Shown: one piece after another, positions 35,649 through 44,196 of the stretch
Numbering within the stretch: the first letter of the stretch is position 1
How the letters are laid out: each line of letters begins with the position of its first letter
From: Tigheibacillus halophilus
Lineage (GTDB): Bacteria > Bacillota > Bacilli > Bacillales > Amphibacillaceae
Assembly: GCF_042683165.1 (NCBI RefSeq)
Contig: NZ_JBHUIZ010000013.1
Location: 62,001 to 126,000, forward strand
DNA length: 64,000 nucleotides
Direction: 5' to 3'
Notes under the pieces: model-generated
The model's database searches: none
What the model was told of the DNA's origin: nothing
Seen by the model: only the letters and a program-made list of their open reading frames with translations
Program-made: the position numbers and the translations under genes

Positions 35649-36356
35649 ATGAATCAATCAAAAAAAGCAGCAGGAGAGAAAGCAGTGGATTACATCAAAT
35701 CCGGAATGACGGTTGGATTAGGTTCAGGAAGCACTGTATATTATATGTTGCAGAAACTTGGCAGACAGGTCAGGCAAGGGCTGGACATCAAAGGTGTATC
35801 GACTTCTACACAAACTTCAGCGTGGGCAAAAGAGTTCGGAATTCCACTGACAGATCTTACTGATGGTGTGGAAATAGATATAGCAATTGATGGTGCTGAT
35901 GAGATTGACCCCGAATGTCGATTGATCAAGGGCGGGGGCGGCTGCTTAGTGCGTGAAAAAATAGTGGGTTTTTATGCAAAAAGGTTTATTGTCATTGCAG
36001 GCAGTTCAAAAATGGTAGATAAGCTTGGAAGCTTTCCGCTTCCTGTCGAAATTCTTCCATTTGGACATGAGATAACAGCCGGCTATATTCAAGCACTTGG
36101 GGCTAAAACTAGTCTGCGAAGGCAGGGAAATGGCCAACCATTCATTTCCGATAATGGTAATTATATTTATGATTGTGATTTTGGATTACTGGAAAATCCC
36201 CATGATTTAAATCGGTCATTACATGGCGTTGTCGGTGTCGTAGAAACAGGCTTATTTTTAGACATGGCCCATATCGTAATTATTGGGGAAGGAAGGGACA
36301 CGAAAGTGATGAAGACTGTGAAAAGCGATCATTCGACCAAATCGTGTAAGCGTTAA
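35649..36356 (+). CDS. rpiA: Ribose-5-phosphate isomerase A
   Basis: Interconverts ribose-5-phosphate and ribulose-5-phosphate in the pentose phosphate pathway. The 235-residue protein carries the RpiA motifs GLGSGSTVYYMLQKLG (phosphate loop), DIAIDGADEIDPECRLIKGGGGCLVREKIV (catalytic Asp, Glu and Lys region) and VIAGSSKMVDKLG. It would process the product of the ribokinase encoded at 26.4 kb, with the heme operon between them. RBS AAGAGGTG before ATG 35649. Stand-alone rpiA is less usual in Bacillaceae, many of which rely on rpiB. Confidence 0.92.
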   Translation: MNQSKKAAGEKAVDYIKSGMTVGLGSGSTVYYMLQKLGRQVRQGLDIKGVSTSTQTSAWAKEFGIPLTDLTDGVEIDIAIDGADEIDPECRLIKGGGGCLVREKIVGFYAKRFIVIAGSSKMVDKLGSFPLPVEILPFGHEITAGYIQALGAKTSLRRQGNGQPFISDNGNYIYDCDFGLLENPHDLNRSLHGVVGVVETGLFLDMAHIVIIGEGRDTKVMKTVKSDHSTKSCKR

Positions 36357-36553
36357 TCAAAACTGCAAGCAGTTCATCGGACAGAGGAAGTGCAGATTTT
36401 CAATCCCATGAGGGGGAAGATGATTGAATTGGTTTCAGGCTGATCAACCATGTGTAATAGCGGAAATGCCAGCACCGCGTAATTGTAAATGCAATACATA
36501 TTTCTCTATGATGGCATGTGCATGCAACCCGACCAAGACGAACGTAAAAAATA

Positions 36554-36581
36554 TTGAAAAACCATGACAATCTGGTAAAAT
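36554..36581 (+). promoter_or_regulatory. Promoter of the YeeE-TusA operon
   Basis: TTGAAA (36554-36559), 16 bases, TAAAAT (36576-36581), 40 bases before the start codon. Confidence 0.6.
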
Positions 36582-36586
36582 ATATA

Positions 36587-36602
36587 AGTTAACTAATTAA
36601 CT
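36587..36602. promoter_or_regulatory. Palindromic operator candidate
   Basis: AGTTAA-CTAA-TTAACT spans the expected transcription start of the sulfur-transport operon. A perfect six-base dyad here suggests a repressor site. The repressor is not encoded nearby. Confidence 0.45.
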
Positions 36603-36621
36603 ATATGAGGAGTCTTTTTAT

Positions 36622-37830
36622 ATGAAAGCAATAGTGCAATCTGTCTTTCAACGTTATTGGAGCCCCTATGTCGCATTGCTGCTTGCCGGCATTTTAAGTG
36701 CAGTGTATTTTGGACTCACCTCTACGGTTTGGGCAGTGACAGGGGAGTTTACCAGACTTGGCGGACATGTACTGCAATGGTTTGGCGTTGACATTTCAAG
36801 CTGGACTTACTTTGATATGGTGCATATGAAGGGTACTACCTGGACACGACCGGATGGCTGGATTGTTTGGGGGATGTTTATTGGTGCACTGGTCATGGTG
36901 TTGCTGAGCAATAATTTTAAAATCCGTTTTCCACGCCAGAAGCGTCGTTACGTACAGGGGCTTGTCGGTGGTATTATCGCCGGGTTTGGGGCAAGACTTG
37001 CGCTGGGTTGCAATTTGGCTGCATTTTTCACAGGTGTGCCGCAGTTTTCCATCCACTCATGGATTTTCATCGTAGCTACAGGGATTGGCACATACCTTGG
37101 TGCAAAAGTGACAAAAACGCCCTGGTGGAAAGGTAAGCCGGCACTTAGTCGTGGATCAAGTGCCCCGTCAAAAATGAAGAAATATGTCATCCAGCCTTAT
37201 GTTGGCGGAGCTATTGCCATTGCATATGCTGCTTTGATCATCTATTTCTTTACTACAGGAAAAACGCTGCTGGGACTAGGGGCACTGTTCGGTGCTTTCT
37301 TCGGAATATTGATTGAACGCGGTCAAATTTGTTTCACATCTGCTTTTCGTGATTTGTGGCTGGTTGGACGAAGCGTGATGGCGAAGGCGATTATTGCCGG
37401 CATGGCAATAAGCTCAGCGATCACTGTGATTGTTATAGGCGTTTACGGGATGGTGCCGATTACACAAATTGCCGCACCAAGTACATTGCTCGGTGGAATT
37501 TTATTCGGCCTGGGGATCGTCATGGCTTCCAGCTGTGAAACAGGGATGATGTACCGTCTCATGGAAGGACAGGTACTGTATATATCTGTCTTTGCCGGAA
37601 ATATAATTGGTGCGACGTTCCTGGCTTTCGCTTGGGATCACTTGGGAATATATCATGTACTAGTCAAAAGTGGTGCGAAATTCAACCTGCTTGAATCTAT
37701 CGGACCAATTGGCGCGATTATTGCCACATTGATCATGCTTGCTGTGTTATACGCGCTGACTGTGGCATGGGAAAAGCACTATCACCATAAAATGACAATG
37801 GAAAAAGGAGTGAAGCGACATGCAGGCTAA
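36622..37830 (+). CDS. YeeE/YedE (TsuA-like) sulfur-compound transporter
   Basis: A 402-residue membrane protein with two YeeE/YedE repeats and about ten membrane helices. The conserved pore cysteines of thiosulfate channel TsuA have counterparts here: LALGCNLAAFF (first half), ERGQICFTSAFRD and MASSCETGMMYR (second half). TsuA homologues take up thiosulfate; YedE proteins are also linked to selenium metabolism. The overlapping TusA-like gene downstream supports transfer of a sulfane sulfur from transporter to carrier. RBS ATGAGGAG. Confidence 0.85.
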   Translation: MKAIVQSVFQRYWSPYVALLLAGILSAVYFGLTSTVWAVTGEFTRLGGHVLQWFGVDISSWTYFDMVHMKGTTWTRPDGWIVWGMFIGALVMVLLSNNFKIRFPRQKRRYVQGLVGGIIAGFGARLALGCNLAAFFTGVPQFSIHSWIFIVATGIGTYLGAKVTKTPWWKGKPALSRGSSAPSKMKKYVIQPYVGGAIAIAYAALIIYFFTTGKTLLGLGALFGAFFGILIERGQICFTSAFRDLWLVGRSVMAKAIIAGMAISSAITVIVIGVYGMVPITQIAAPSTLLGGILFGLGIVMASSCETGMMYRLMEGQVLYISVFAGNIIGATFLAFAWDHLGIYHVLVKSGAKFNLLESIGPIGAIIATLIMLAVLYALTVAWEKHYHHKMTMEKGVKRHAG

Positions 37831-38065
37831 AGAGATGAAAAAAGCCGATTTCACGTTGGATTTGCGGGGTGAATCCTGTCCATATCCAGTCATGTATACG
37901 TTAGAAGCACTGGAAGGGATGCGGGAGGGAGAGTTACTGCAAGTAATTACGGACTGCCCGTCTTCTTTTCGCAACGTGCCTGAAGAAGCCGTCAAGCATG
38001 GATATACATTTGCGAAGGATCCAGTGAAGAACGGGCAAGAATATTTATTTTATATTTATGCGTAA
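37820..38065 (+). CDS. TusA/YedF-like sulfur carrier protein
   Basis: An 81-residue TusA-family protein with the SirA/TusA signature LDLRGESCPYPVMYTLEALEGM; Cys20 of the CPxP motif carries the persulfide. It overlaps the transporter gene by 11 bases (RBS AAAGGAGTG), the usual yeeE-yedF pairing, and probably accepts sulfur at the membrane and hands it to cytosolic sulfur transferases. Confidence 0.9.
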   Translation: MQAKEMKKADFTLDLRGESCPYPVMYTLEALEGMREGELLQVITDCPSSFRNVPEEAVKHGYTFAKDPVKNGQEYLFYIYA

Positions 38066-38072
38066 AACTCAA

Positions 38073-38119
38073 GCCGGTACCGGGCAGCTTTTTCCTTATC
38101 CTGGTTACCGGCATTTTTC
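38073..38119 (+). terminator. Terminator after tusA-like gene
   Basis: GCCGGTA (38073-38079) pairs with TACCGGC (38106-38112), with a further GG/CC pairing inside, then ATTTTTCTT. Confidence 0.65.
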
Positions 38120-38162
38120 TTGAAATAATCGTCCTGCTGCAGGGTGCAGTGTCAGTCTGTTT

Positions 38163-38369
38163 TTAATTCTTTTCGTGCTTCGGGTCCCTATCAGTAGACG
38201 AGTCTTCTTGCGACTTCGTTTTGTTTTTCTCTTGTTTCATCGCTATATTCAACTCTTCCACAGGAAAATCATCATTGAACTTCTGGTCCTCTTGCTTATT
38301 AAGTTTTCTTTCTGTTTTCTTATCAGGCGCTGTTTTCCAAATTGCAGATCTCGAATTTTGTTCTGTCAT
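38163..38369 (-). CDS. Small highly charged protein, unknown
   Basis: A 68-residue protein rich in Lys, Glu, Asp and Gln (MTEQNSRSAIWKTAP start, NDDFPVEELNIAMKQE middle, DPKHEKN end), with no membrane segment or signal peptide. GGAGGAGATAGC before ATG 38369 is an excellent ribosome site; longer in-frame starts at 38435 and 38396 have poor ones. I recognise no family. Composition resembles small disordered proteins common in spore formers. It converges on the TusA terminator and is divergent from the thioesterase gene. Confidence 0.6.
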   Translation of the reverse strand: MTEQNSRSAIWKTAPDKKTERKLNKQEDQKFNDDFPVEELNIAMKQEKNKTKSQEDSSTDRDPKHEKN

Positions 38370-38485
38370 TGCTATCTCCTCCAGTACGTTTCTCATATCC
38401 TCTTTTTTCTGACTGTAAACATCGGTTGAAGGCATGACGGATATATGTGTTAAAATGAATTTGGTAATGAATAGGAGTGAGTCAA

Positions 38486-39241
38486 TTGAAATCCGATATC
38501 TTGCACAAAAAAGAATATCATGTGGATTGGGGAGACATTGATTTAAACAAAGAATTGAAACTGAGTACGCTTTTCAGCTGCTTTCAGGATGTTGCAAGTG
38601 AAGCCTCGGAAAAATTAGGTTTTGGCATCGAAAGTCTGGACAGAGAATATGGCGTGGCATGGGTACTGATGAAAATACGAGTGGATCTCCTCAAAAATCC
38701 GAAAGTCGGCGACACTATTTCGATTGAAACATGGCCGCTTGAACCGGGGAAAATAGATTATGGAAGAGATTATATCGTCAGAAACCAACAAGGCGAGGTT
38801 ATGATCAGGGCAATTTCCTCTTGGGTGTTAATGGATCTTCGGCAACGAAAAATCTCAAGAAAAGGGACCGTTCCAATACAATACCCAGCTAGCTTGAAGG
38901 AAAGAGCGATTGATGAAAAACTGAAGAAATTGAAAGCGGAAGGTCCTCTCGATGAATCTTATCGGAAAATGATCGGTTACAGTGATATCGACTTTAATGG
39001 CCATCTGAATAATTCAAAATATGTAGATTATATTTTGGACTGTTTTTCCGTTTCAGAGCATCGAAATTATCGCATCCAATCCATTGAAGTACATTTTACG
39101 AATGAAGCTTTACCAGATGAAACCATAGTACTTCAAACAGACACTTCGGCATCAGAGCAGAGCAAACTCTATATCGAAGGGTTCAACCTCGACACAAATA
39201 AAACTGTTTTCAAGTCTAAATTGATCATTGAAAAAAGATGA
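38486..39241 (+). CDS. Acyl-ACP thioesterase (FatA/FatB-like double hotdog)
   Basis: A 251-residue double-hotdog thioesterase. The first hotdog has KLSTLFSCFQDVASEASEKLG and YGVAWVLMKIRVDLLKNPKVGD; the second has SDIDFNGHLNNSKYVDYILD, whose Asp/Asn/His region matches the active site of plant and bacterial acyl-ACP thioesterases. It would release fatty acids from acyl carrier protein. AGGAG (38473-38477) is eight bases from TTG 38486, preferred over GTG 38477, which overlaps the site. No fatty-acid genes are adjacent. Confidence 0.82.
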   Translation: MKSDILHKKEYHVDWGDIDLNKELKLSTLFSCFQDVASEASEKLGFGIESLDREYGVAWVLMKIRVDLLKNPKVGDTISIETWPLEPGKIDYGRDYIVRNQQGEVMIRAISSWVLMDLRQRKISRKGTVPIQYPASLKERAIDEKLKKLKAEGPLDESYRKMIGYSDIDFNGHLNNSKYVDYILDCFSVSEHRNYRIQSIEVHFTNEALPDETIVLQTDTSASEQSKLYIEGFNLDTNKTVFKSKLIIEKR

Positions 39242-39246
39242 ACTGC

Positions 39247-39287
39247 CAGTCGCTGCAGCAATAAAGCTGTTTGGCGGCTGTTTTTTT
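39247..39287 (+). terminator. Terminator after thioesterase gene
   Basis: CAGTCGC (39247-39253) pairs with GCGGCTG (39274-39280) through one G-U pair, followed by seven T. Confidence 0.75.
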
Positions 39288-39519
39288 ATAAAATTCTAAG
39301 CTTCCTCCAGCTGAAATTGGCGATTGCAATAAATATGATTGACGAAGGACAAGAACCGTGTTATGGTGATGTTGTTCTTCATTGAGAACATACTTTGAAT
39401 ATGAACTTTAGATAAGAATGAATAGAACAGCAGGCCAGAAAGGTCAGCAATTGAAAGGGGGATATAGAAGAAGTGTGGTGAGGAATAAAAAAGTGAACAT
39501 AAACATTGGGGGATATGAG

Positions 39520-40113
39520 ATGGGGTTGAAGAAAAAGTTAGGGACAAGCATTGCTGCTGCAGTATTGGGAGTTTCATTAATTGGGGGAGGGACTTTTGCA
39601 TATTTTAGTTCTGCAGAAACATCCAATAATACGTTAGCTGCAGGGACGTTGGATGTAGTATTGGATAAACCGGTAATTATTGAAATAGATAATTTGAAAC
39701 CAGGCGATTGGATGGACCGTACATTTAAACTGGAAAATATTGGATCACTGGATATGTCTAAAGTACTGTTATTGACTGATTATACGCAGTCAGGGGTCAA
39801 AGGCGATGAAGATATTGGCAAACACATACAAGTCAATTTCCTGAAAAATTTTGATAAAGAAACAGGTTTTAATGATAATGTGATCTATCATGAGACATTG
39901 TATAACTTGAAAAATGCTAGTCCGGATACGGTTCAGGGTTATTCGAGTAAAATTTTTAAGACAGAAGATGGATTAGCAGCCGGAGAAATCAATAATCTCT
40001 ACGTACAATTTGAGTTTGTCGATAATGAAGAAGACCAAAATGCCTTTCAAGATGCTACTTTACAGCTGAAGTGGACGTTTGATGCAAAACAAACAGAAGG
40101 AGAAAGCAAGTAA
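39520..40113 (+). CDS. Camelysin/TasA family secreted protein
   Basis: A 197-residue protein: signal peptide MGLKKKLGTSIAAAVLGVSL ending near GGGTFAYFSSAE, then the family motif LAAGTLDVVLDKP and a beta-rich body with DNLKPGDWMDRTFKLENIGSLDM. Homologues are CalY (camelysin) and TasA, which form biofilm fibres and are processed by the signal peptidase SipW. No sipW or tapA lies nearby. GGGGGA precedes ATG 39520; longer in-frame starts would put a basic extension before the signal peptide. Monocistronic with its own terminator. Confidence 0.85.
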   Translation: MGLKKKLGTSIAAAVLGVSLIGGGTFAYFSSAETSNNTLAAGTLDVVLDKPVIIEIDNLKPGDWMDRTFKLENIGSLDMSKVLLLTDYTQSGVKGDEDIGKHIQVNFLKNFDKETGFNDNVIYHETLYNLKNASPDTVQGYSSKIFKTEDGLAAGEINNLYVQFEFVDNEEDQNAFQDATLQLKWTFDAKQTEGESK

Positions 40114-40145
40114 GGTATCCAAAAAAAGTCAGTTATCCGAAAGTG

Positions 40146-40170
40146 CGTCGCATATACGACGCCTTTTTTC
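40146..40170 (+). terminator. Terminator after camelysin gene
   Basis: GCGTCG (40146-40151) pairs with CGACGC (40158-40163), loop six bases, then C and six T. Confidence 0.85.
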
Positions 40171-40256
40171 ATGAGGACGAAGGAACAGATTTCGGTTGCA
40201 AATAGATGTTAAGAGTGGAAAAATAAAGAATAGTTGATGTGATGGAGGCGTTTAAA

Positions 40257-41285
40257 GTGCAACGGGTACATATCGTTGGCAGTCGGGTAATCAAAACGGG
40301 AATCGCGGTTTTTCTGACCGCTTGGATTTGCGAATTATTGCATTGGCCGCCTGTATTTGCAGTTATTACGGCGATTGTTACAATTGAGCCAACTGCTGCG
40401 GATTCGATCAAAAAGGGAATCATCCGTTTTCCGGCATCTGCTATCGGGTCAGCTTATGCGGTCATTTTTATCTCTTTGTTCGGCAGTACACCGCTAACAT
40501 ACATGCTGGCTGCTGTGCTTACTATTGCAACCTGCTTCAAACTGAAGCTGCATGCTGGACTGCTCGTTGCCACATTGACGGCTGTTGCTATGGTGGAAGT
40601 CATTCATAGCAATTATTTCCTTGCTTTTTTGATCCGTCTTGGAACGACAACAACTGGTTTGCTTGTATCAACTATGGTGAATATGTTTATCCTGCCACCT
40701 GATTATATGAAAGAAATCTCCCAGCAAGCGGATAAAAATTGTAAAAGCACTGCTAATACCATCTCACATGTTTTTCAATACATATTACGACAAGGTGAGA
40801 ATGTGCAAGTAGACATACAGGATATAGAAAATCTGAATCAAAAACTGAGACAGACAGAAACATTGATCCAATTTGAAAAAGATGAAGTGCGCTTTCATCC
40901 TTTACTTGGTACGAAAAAGACTGTGTTTACAGATGTGGAGAAACGATTGCACCATTTGCGTCTTATTCACTACCATCTGGAGAATCTAGTTAACACACCA
41001 ATACGGAAGCTCTCCTGGAACGAACAAGAACGCCGGATTGTATTGAAGGCAGCAGAAGGATTGGCAGTAAGCATTGCTAACCCTGACAGCTATCATGCTG
41101 CCAGGCACCAAACACAGTTGGAAAGGCTGACAAAACTTTTTTGGGAGGATAATGAAGAAATCACGAGGGGCTATGAAAACTATCCAACTCAATTCCCGCC
41201 TGAGCTAATCATTCTATATGAATTATTAGCTATTTATCATCAGGTTACCAGGCTGTTTGAGAATGGACAGAACTTCCCGGATTGA
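40257..41285 (+). CDS. FUSC/aromatic-acid-exporter-like membrane protein (DUF939 type)
   Basis: A 342-residue protein with an N-terminal membrane domain of about six segments (residues 10-140; GIAVFLTAWICELLHWPPVFAVITAIVTIEPTAADS is the family signature) and a helical cytoplasmic domain with Gln/Glu-rich, probably coiled-coil stretches. Family members are thought to export aromatic acids; this is not shown for the Bacillus group. Start GTG 40257 follows GGAGGCG; in-frame GTG/ATG at 40239-40242 lie upstream without a site. Confidence 0.8.
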   Translation: MQRVHIVGSRVIKTGIAVFLTAWICELLHWPPVFAVITAIVTIEPTAADSIKKGIIRFPASAIGSAYAVIFISLFGSTPLTYMLAAVLTIATCFKLKLHAGLLVATLTAVAMVEVIHSNYFLAFLIRLGTTTTGLLVSTMVNMFILPPDYMKEISQQADKNCKSTANTISHVFQYILRQGENVQVDIQDIENLNQKLRQTETLIQFEKDEVRFHPLLGTKKTVFTDVEKRLHHLRLIHYHLENLVNTPIRKLSWNEQERRIVLKAAEGLAVSIANPDSYHAARHQTQLERLTKLFWEDNEEITRGYENYPTQFPPELIILYELLAIYHQVTRLFENGQNFPD

Positions 41286-41448
41286 CAATATTTGCCTAAA
41301 TGTTAATGGTTGTAAAGTTTTTTACTTTGTAAGCAAAAGCTGTGAAACACCTTGTTTTTTCGTTTCTCAGTTTTTGCAGGAAAATTATTTACTGCAACGG
41401 CATTCGCTATCATCTTGGCGTATGCCGCGTTTTTAATGTTGCCTGTCA

Positions 41449-41463
41449 AGTGTAAAATACACT
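41449..41463. promoter_or_regulatory. Candidate upstream activating dyad for sigma-54 promoter
   Basis: AGTGTA-AAA-TACACT is a perfect dyad about 90 bases upstream of the -24 element, where an enhancer-binding activator would bind. The rest of the gap 41286-41548 shows no gene. Confidence 0.45.
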
Positions 41464-41551
41464 GTCTAATCGGTGTCTGCATTTTCTGTACAACCTGATC
41501 TGTTTTATCCACTTTACGGTATGTGGAAATCGGACATATCCCTCTTTCATA

Positions 41552-41568
41552 TTGGCATGCTTTTTGCA
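41552..41568 (+). promoter_or_regulatory. Sigma-54 (-24/-12) promoter
   Basis: TTGGCATGCTTTTTGCA matches the consensus TTGGCACGN4TTGCW: GG at 41554-41555, GC at 41566-41567, twelve bases apart as required. It is 34 bases before the alcohol dehydrogenase start. SigL-dependent operons in Bacillus usually serve amino acid, sugar or short-chain substrate use. Confidence 0.8.
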
Positions 41569-41601
41569 ATATACATAGGTAAATATAAAGGGGTGGATAT
41601 A

Positions 41602-42798
41602 ATGAAAGGACATGCTGTTTTACGTATGCCGAAAACGATTCATTATGGCTCAAGGGCTTTTGAAGAAGTAGGGGTGGAGGCAGCGCTCAGAGGGAAAAGA
41701 GCACTTATCATCAGTGACGGAGTAATGAACAAACTAGGGAATGTAAGCGTTCTCCAAAAATATTTAACAAACGAGAGGCTGTCCCATGTTGTATACCTTG
41801 GCGTCGTTTCTGAACCTACGGATGTATATGTTGCGGAGGCATTGGCATTGTTTAGACAGGAAAAATGTGATGTGATTATTTCAATTGGGGGAGGCAGCTG
41901 CATTGACACCGCTAAGGCAGTTTCCGTACTTGCAACTAATGGTGGCTATATCGGTGACTATATGGGAGGAAATAAATTAGCTGAGACTGAACCGATTGCA
42001 CATATAGCTATTCCAACTACTGCGGGGACTGGCTCAGAGGCCACGGATGCGACAGTGATCACGAATACCGTCAATGACGTGAAAATGATGATCAAACAGC
42101 CGGCTTTTATGCCAGCCGTAGCAATGGTGGATCCATTGCTTTCGATGTCTTCGCCGCAGCATGTAACTGCAGCTACAGGGGTAGATGCATTGAGCCATGC
42201 AATTGAAGCTTACATTTCCAAACTTGCACACCCGTTAACGGATATGATGGCACTTTCTGCGATGAAGAGGATAACAGAAAATATCATTCCGGCTTTTGCA
42301 GATGGAGCGGACATAGCTGCCAGAGAAGCAATGGCTTTGGGGTCTTTACAGGCAGGAATCGCTTTTTCAAATGCTTCCGTCTGTCTTGTTCATGGTATGT
42401 CCCGCCCGATTGGTGCCTTATTTCACGTCCCGCATGGCTACTCGAATGCCATGCTTTTACCGGCTGTACTGGATTTCAGCAAGGAAACTGCAATTGAAAG
42501 ATTGGCAGATCTGGGAAATATCTTTTCCAGGAATGAACGGGAAATGGCCAATGAAGAAGCTGCTGGACTGGCAGTTTCCTCAGTAAATGAGCTTTGTATG
42601 AAATTAGAAATTCCAAATTTGCGTGAATGGGGAATTGACAGAACGGAATTCGAGAATGCCATTGGCAAAATGGCGAAAGATGCGGTTGCAAGCGGCAGCC
42701 CTGCAAACAATCCAAGAGTCCCGGCCCATGAAGAAATCGAGGAACTTTATCGTGTTTGCTATGACTATGCTTATACCTCTGAAAGTAAAATAAAATAA
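41602..42798 (+). CDS. Iron-containing alcohol dehydrogenase
   Basis: A 398-residue group III alcohol dehydrogenase. NAD motif SIGGGSCIDTAKAVSVLATNGG, then IPTTAGTGSEATDATVI; metal ligands are Asp and His in GVDALSHAIEAYIS and two His in LVHGMSRPIGALFHVPHGYSNAMLLP. The substrate could be a diol, 4-hydroxybutyrate or another hydroxy acid. Pairing with a GntP-type permease favours a hydroxy-acid. RBS AAAGGGGTGG before ATG 41602. Transcription should depend on sigma-54 and an activator encoded elsewhere. Confidence 0.87.
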   Translation: MKGHAVLRMPKTIHYGSRAFEEVGVEAALRGKRALIISDGVMNKLGNVSVLQKYLTNERLSHVVYLGVVSEPTDVYVAEALALFRQEKCDVIISIGGGSCIDTAKAVSVLATNGGYIGDYMGGNKLAETEPIAHIAIPTTAGTGSEATDATVITNTVNDVKMMIKQPAFMPAVAMVDPLLSMSSPQHVTAATGVDALSHAIEAYISKLAHPLTDMMALSAMKRITENIIPAFADGADIAAREAMALGSLQAGIAFSNASVCLVHGMSRPIGALFHVPHGYSNAMLLPAVLDFSKETAIERLADLGNIFSRNEREMANEEAAGLAVSSVNELCMKLEIPNLREWGIDRTEFENAIGKMAKDAVASGSPANNPRVPAHEEIEELYRVCYDYAYTSESKIK

Positions 42799-42824
42799 TT
42801 GCAGGGTACAAGGGGGAAGGATTC

Positions 42825-44174
42825 ATGAATGTCATCGGACTGCTTGGTTTGCTAGTCTCACTGGTGCTGCTGATTTTCTTAACAATGAGAGGGATCAATA
42901 TTATCATCGCAGCATTGATCAGTTCAGTAGTCATTGCTGTTACAAGCGGCTTGAATCTTGGTACGGCATTGATGGAAAATTATATGACAGGATTTACCGG
43001 TTATTTTGCTTCATGGTTTCTTGTTTTCCTGCTTGGAGCGATATTTGGGAATTTCATGCAGGAAACCAAGTCTGCAGAGAGTATTGCCAATTGGATTAAA
43101 CACAAATTAGGTACTAAGCGGGCGGTGTTTGCTGTAGTAGCAGCTTCGGCCATTATGACATATGGCGGGGTCAGCATGTTCGTTGTCGGCTTCGCTGTCT
43201 ATCCGATTGCTGTATCATTATTCAGGGCAGCAAATCTGCCACACCGTTTCATTCCGGCTGCACTTGTGTTCGGCTCAATTTCCTTTACAATGACTTCTCC
43301 GGGATCACCGGAAATCCAAAATATCATACCGACAGAATTTTTTGGGACCAAACCGACAGCAGGAGGGATAATTGGTGTATTCAGCGCACTTTTGATTATG
43401 GTTGTTGGCGGTCTGTGGCTTGGGCGGATGGTACGTAAAGCGGTAGAAAAGGGGGAAACCTTTTCGCTGCCATATGTTTCAAAAGCTGAGCATGAAACAG
43501 CTTCTGCAGTGGCCGCGGAAAAACAAGGGGAGCCGGGGGTAACCGGACAGAGCAATTTGCCTAACATTGTTCTGTCTGTCATACCTTTGGTTATTGTAAT
43601 TGTATGTTTAAACGTTCTGTCCAATTACATGAAACCGACAGCAGCACTATTAGTTGCTTTATCTTTGGGTATTCTTGCTATATGTTTGCTGTTGTTCAAG
43701 TATTTAAAAGTTTTTTGGGAGACGCTTGCCAAGGGCGCACAAAATTCACTGGTGGCTATCGCCAATACTTGTGCCGTAGTTGGTTTCGGGAGTGTCGCAG
43801 CACAAGCGTCTGCCTTTGATAATATAGTGAATGCATTAGTAAACATTCCGGGTCCGCCATTGTTAGGATTGGCGATAGGGGTAACGCTTGTTTGTGGTAT
43901 TACAGGATCAGCCTCAGGAGGGTTGGGAATTGCGTTGCCAATTTTAGCACCGATTTATTTAAGCCAGGGCGTGGACCCTGGGGCTATGCACAGGATCTCT
44001 TCTCTCGCATCGGGCGGCATTGACTCGCTTCCGCATAATGGCTATGTTGTTACGACAGTCCGGGCGATTTGCGGAGAATCACATAAGCGAGCTTATAATC
44101 CGATATTCGCGCTAAGTGTAGCTGTACCGACAGCAGTCCTGTTTTTAGCCGTCGTTTTATATGCCATATTTTAA
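42825..44174 (+). CDS. GntP family permease
   Basis: A 449-residue transporter with about 12-13 membrane segments. GntP family markers: GFTGYFASWFLVFLLGAIFGNFM, YGGVSMFVVGFAVYPIA, SPGSPEIQNIIPTEFFGT and GSASGGLGIALPILAPIYL. The family imports gluconate, 3-hydroxybutyrate and related hydroxy acids by cation symport. It follows the alcohol dehydrogenase by 26 bases (RBS AAGGGGGAAGG) and shares the sigma-54 promoter, so the two probably import and oxidise one compound. Confidence 0.88.
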   Translation: MNVIGLLGLLVSLVLLIFLTMRGINIIIAALISSVVIAVTSGLNLGTALMENYMTGFTGYFASWFLVFLLGAIFGNFMQETKSAESIANWIKHKLGTKRAVFAVVAASAIMTYGGVSMFVVGFAVYPIAVSLFRAANLPHRFIPAALVFGSISFTMTSPGSPEIQNIIPTEFFGTKPTAGGIIGVFSALLIMVVGGLWLGRMVRKAVEKGETFSLPYVSKAEHETASAVAAEKQGEPGVTGQSNLPNIVLSVIPLVIVIVCLNVLSNYMKPTAALLVALSLGILAICLLLFKYLKVFWETLAKGAQNSLVAIANTCAVVGFGSVAAQASAFDNIVNALVNIPGPPLLGLAIGVTLVCGITGSASGGLGIALPILAPIYLSQGVDPGAMHRISSLASGGIDSLPHNGYVVTTVRAICGESHKRAYNPIFALSVAVPTAVLFLAVVLYAIF

Positions 44175-44196
44175 TCATGACATTGTATAAACTGGA

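Noticed and set aside
36357..36553. Possible riboswitch upstream of the YeeE gene
   Set aside because: No conserved riboswitch core or terminator seen; a promoter and operator close to the gene explain the region better.
41303..41653. 116-codon minus-strand frame across the sigma-54 promoter
   Set aside because: It overlaps the promoter and the start of the alcohol dehydrogenase gene, has no ribosome site and no family likeness.
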